From assembly GCA_947461015.1 (NCBI GenBank), contig CANHIR010000088.1, positions 1 to 7,555 on the forward strand: a stretch of 7,555 nucleotides of DNA, in the 5' to 3' direction. A model generated the notes under the pieces. The model saw only the letters and a list, made by a program, of their open reading frames with translations. It did no database searches and was not told where the DNA came from. Positions 6,627-7,555 of this stretch are shown piece after piece; within the stretch, counting starts at the first letter, position 1; every line of letters starts with the position of its first letter. This DNA is from Bacteroidota bacterium. Its GTDB lineage: Bacteria > Bacteroidota > Bacteroidia > Chitinophagales > Chitinophagaceae. The position numbers and the translations under genes were made by a program.

Positions 6627-7316
6627 ATGATTATTTCTTTTGAACAATTCAAGCCATTGCTTGATGATCCTAACTTTGTTTTGATAGATACAAGATCACC
6701 AGAAAAATGGATGGATGGTCATATCCCAAACTCATTAAATATCACCCCTGCTACTGTGAAATTCGCAGTAGCGTTGGGTGTGATTGAAAAAGCCACCTCC
6801 CTTTTATTTGTTTTTGATACAACTTTAGAAAAAGAAACCCTGGCTTATTTTAAAGAAGCTGGTTTTACCAATATAAAAGGCTACTTAGCAGGCGGTTTTG
6901 ACGCATGGAAAAATAATCAAGAAAAAACAGACATGCTTATTCAAATTGAGCCTGATGAATTTGCAATGGATATTCCCTTTGATGAATTCTTAATGCCTTT
7001 GGATATTAGAGAAGAGGCTGCATTTAATGCCTCTCACATTAAAAATGCTGTATCATTGCCTTTGTCTGAATTTATGGACCCTGGTAGCATGTCAGAACTA
7101 GATGAACACTTTAATATCTATATTATTAGTGAAGACGGTCTTAAGAATACCCTTGCAGCAAGTATATTAAAAAAGCAAGGGATCCACAATATTAGAGTCG
7201 TTATGGATGGTTGGGAAGGTGTACAATTTTTAAAAGATAAATTTAGCTTTGAAAGTATTAAGAAAGCAAAAATCACAAAGCAAGATCCAAACAACAAAGG
7301 CTTCTTAGAAGATTAA
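6627..7316 (+). CDS. Stand-alone tandem rhodanese-like protein lacking active-site cysteines
   Basis: This gene encodes 229 residues, cytoplasmic, with no signal peptide. Domain 1 (~1-97) has FVLIDTRSPEKWMDGHIPNS (17-36) and ends with YLAGGFDAWKN. Domain 2 (~105-205) has LDIREEAAFNASHIKNAVSLP (125-145) and AASILKKQGIHNIRVVMDGW (177-196). In a working rhodanese a cysteine opens the loop CxxGxR. Here the aligned loops are FDTTLEK (63-69) and SEDGLKN (168-174), with D64 and S168 in the place of cysteine. The protein has no cysteine anywhere, so sulfur transfer by the normal mechanism is excluded. It strongly resembles the C-terminal half of Bacteroidota MBL-fold/rhodanese proteins related to persulfide dioxygenase, including the DM.I.IEPDEFAMDIPFD linker, but has no metallo-beta-lactamase domain. 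ATG 6627, one base after the regulator stop, is preferred to TTG 6603, which lies inside that gene. Likely a binding or regulatory module; function unproven. Confidence 0.85.
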   Translation: MIISFEQFKPLLDDPNFVLIDTRSPEKWMDGHIPNSLNITPATVKFAVALGVIEKATSLLFVFDTTLEKETLAYFKEAGFTNIKGYLAGGFDAWKNNQEKTDMLIQIEPDEFAMDIPFDEFLMPLDIREEAAFNASHIKNAVSLPLSEFMDPGSMSELDEHFNIYIISEDGLKNTLAASILKKQGIHNIRVVMDGWEGVQFLKDKFSFESIKKAKITKQDPNNKGFLED

Positions 7317-7338
7317 AAAGGCTAGGAAATATCCTTGC
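7315..7338 (-). terminator. Candidate terminator of the acyltransferase gene (possibly bidirectional)
   Basis: On the minus strand, GCAAGGA (7338-7332), loop TATT and TCCTAGC (7327-7321) form a seven-position stem with one A-A mismatch, then C and TTTTT (7319-7315). It lies about 38 bases past the acyltransferase stop. On the plus strand the stem is followed only by TTT, so use by the rhodanese gene is less likely. The T-run overlaps the TAA stop of the rhodanese gene. A second small stem, GACC-GTT-GGTC followed by TTTT (7374-7360), lies directly after the acyltransferase stop. Confidence 0.4.
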
Positions 7339-7375
7339 TTTAGCAATACAAACCAGTGTAAAAGACCAACGGTCA

Positions 7376-7555
7376 TCACTTTATCAATAAGTTTTCATGT
7401 GCAGCAGCATCATAGGTGTATTTCCATCGACGATGACTCCACAAATAATTAGATGGATTCAACTTAATTTTTTCTTCTAAGACTTTTACATACAAAGCCG
7501 TCAATTGACCATCCTTGAAATAGTTGGGTGAAATGGTCATTACTTCATACGCTGA
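7376..7555 (-). CDS. Lysophospholipid / lipid A (LpxL/HtrB-like) acyltransferase, C-terminal fragment
   Basis: These are the last 59 codons and TGA stop of a gene entering from the right edge. The visible protein reads TALYVKVLEEKIKLNPSNYL followed by WSHRRWKYTYD. A short amphipathic helix with repeated Glu/Lys, then the nearly invariant W-[ST]-H-R-R-W-K box, is the C-terminal signature of the LpxL/HtrB family. That family transfers a secondary acyl chain to lipid A at the inner membrane; Bacteroidota members are usually labelled lysophospholipid acyltransferases. The catalytic HX4D motif would lie outside the window and cannot be checked. The gene is convergent with the rhodanese gene, with 59 bases between the stop codons. 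The exact acyl donor and acceptor cannot be inferred. Confidence 0.82.
   Translation of the reverse strand, partial: SAYEVMTISPNYFKDGQLTALYVKVLEEKIKLNPSNYLWSHRRWKYTYDAAAHENLLIK

Overview
The window comes from an A+T-rich member of the Bacteroidota, most like the Chitinophagaceae as far as sequence style can say. Three things support this: a PorZ-type component of the type IX secretion system (T9SS), found only in this phylum; a glycosidase/beta-lactamase-type fusion typical of it; and gene starts without Shine-Dalgarno sequences but with TAnnTTTG promoter boxes. No mobile element, CRISPR array, tRNA or rRNA is visible. The region looks like ordinary chromosome with tight packing.

Layout. (1) 1-3430, plus strand: the C-terminal part of a GH3/serine-hydrolase fusion runs directly into porZ through a TAATG stop/start overlap. 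Both look like cell-envelope proteins. (2) 3427-3999, minus: a small exported protein resembling the PliI family of lysozyme inhibitors, whose stop codon overlaps that of porZ. (3) 4065-4997, plus: an aldose-1-epimerase family enzyme, divergent from the PliI-like gene. (4) 5005-5385, minus: ridA, convergent with the epimerase. Its probable intrinsic terminator lies antisense inside the 3' end of the epimerase gene. (5) 5463-6158, plus: tsaB, needed for the t6A modification of tRNA. It is divergent from ridA and probably starts at a TTG codon. (6) 6290-7316, plus: a two-gene operon of an ArsR-type winged-helix regulator and a stand-alone tandem rhodanese-like protein. (7) 7376-7555, minus: the C-terminal 59 codons of an LpxL/HtrB-like lysophospholipid acyltransferase that continues beyond the window.

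How the genes relate. The left half and the right edge concern the cell envelope: peptidoglycan or amino-sugar hydrolysis, T9SS surface attachment, possible lysozyme defence, and lipid A acylation. The centre holds housekeeping functions: sugar anomer conversion, enamine/imine detoxification and tRNA modification. The most unusual unit is the ArsR/rhodanese pair. Neither protein contains a single cysteine, although these families normally work through cysteine chemistry. The rhodanese resembles the C-terminal half of the larger MBL-fold/rhodanese proteins, without the metallo-beta-lactamase part and with the active-site loop changed. This suggests a non-catalytic, possibly sensory or scaffold role, but that function is inference.
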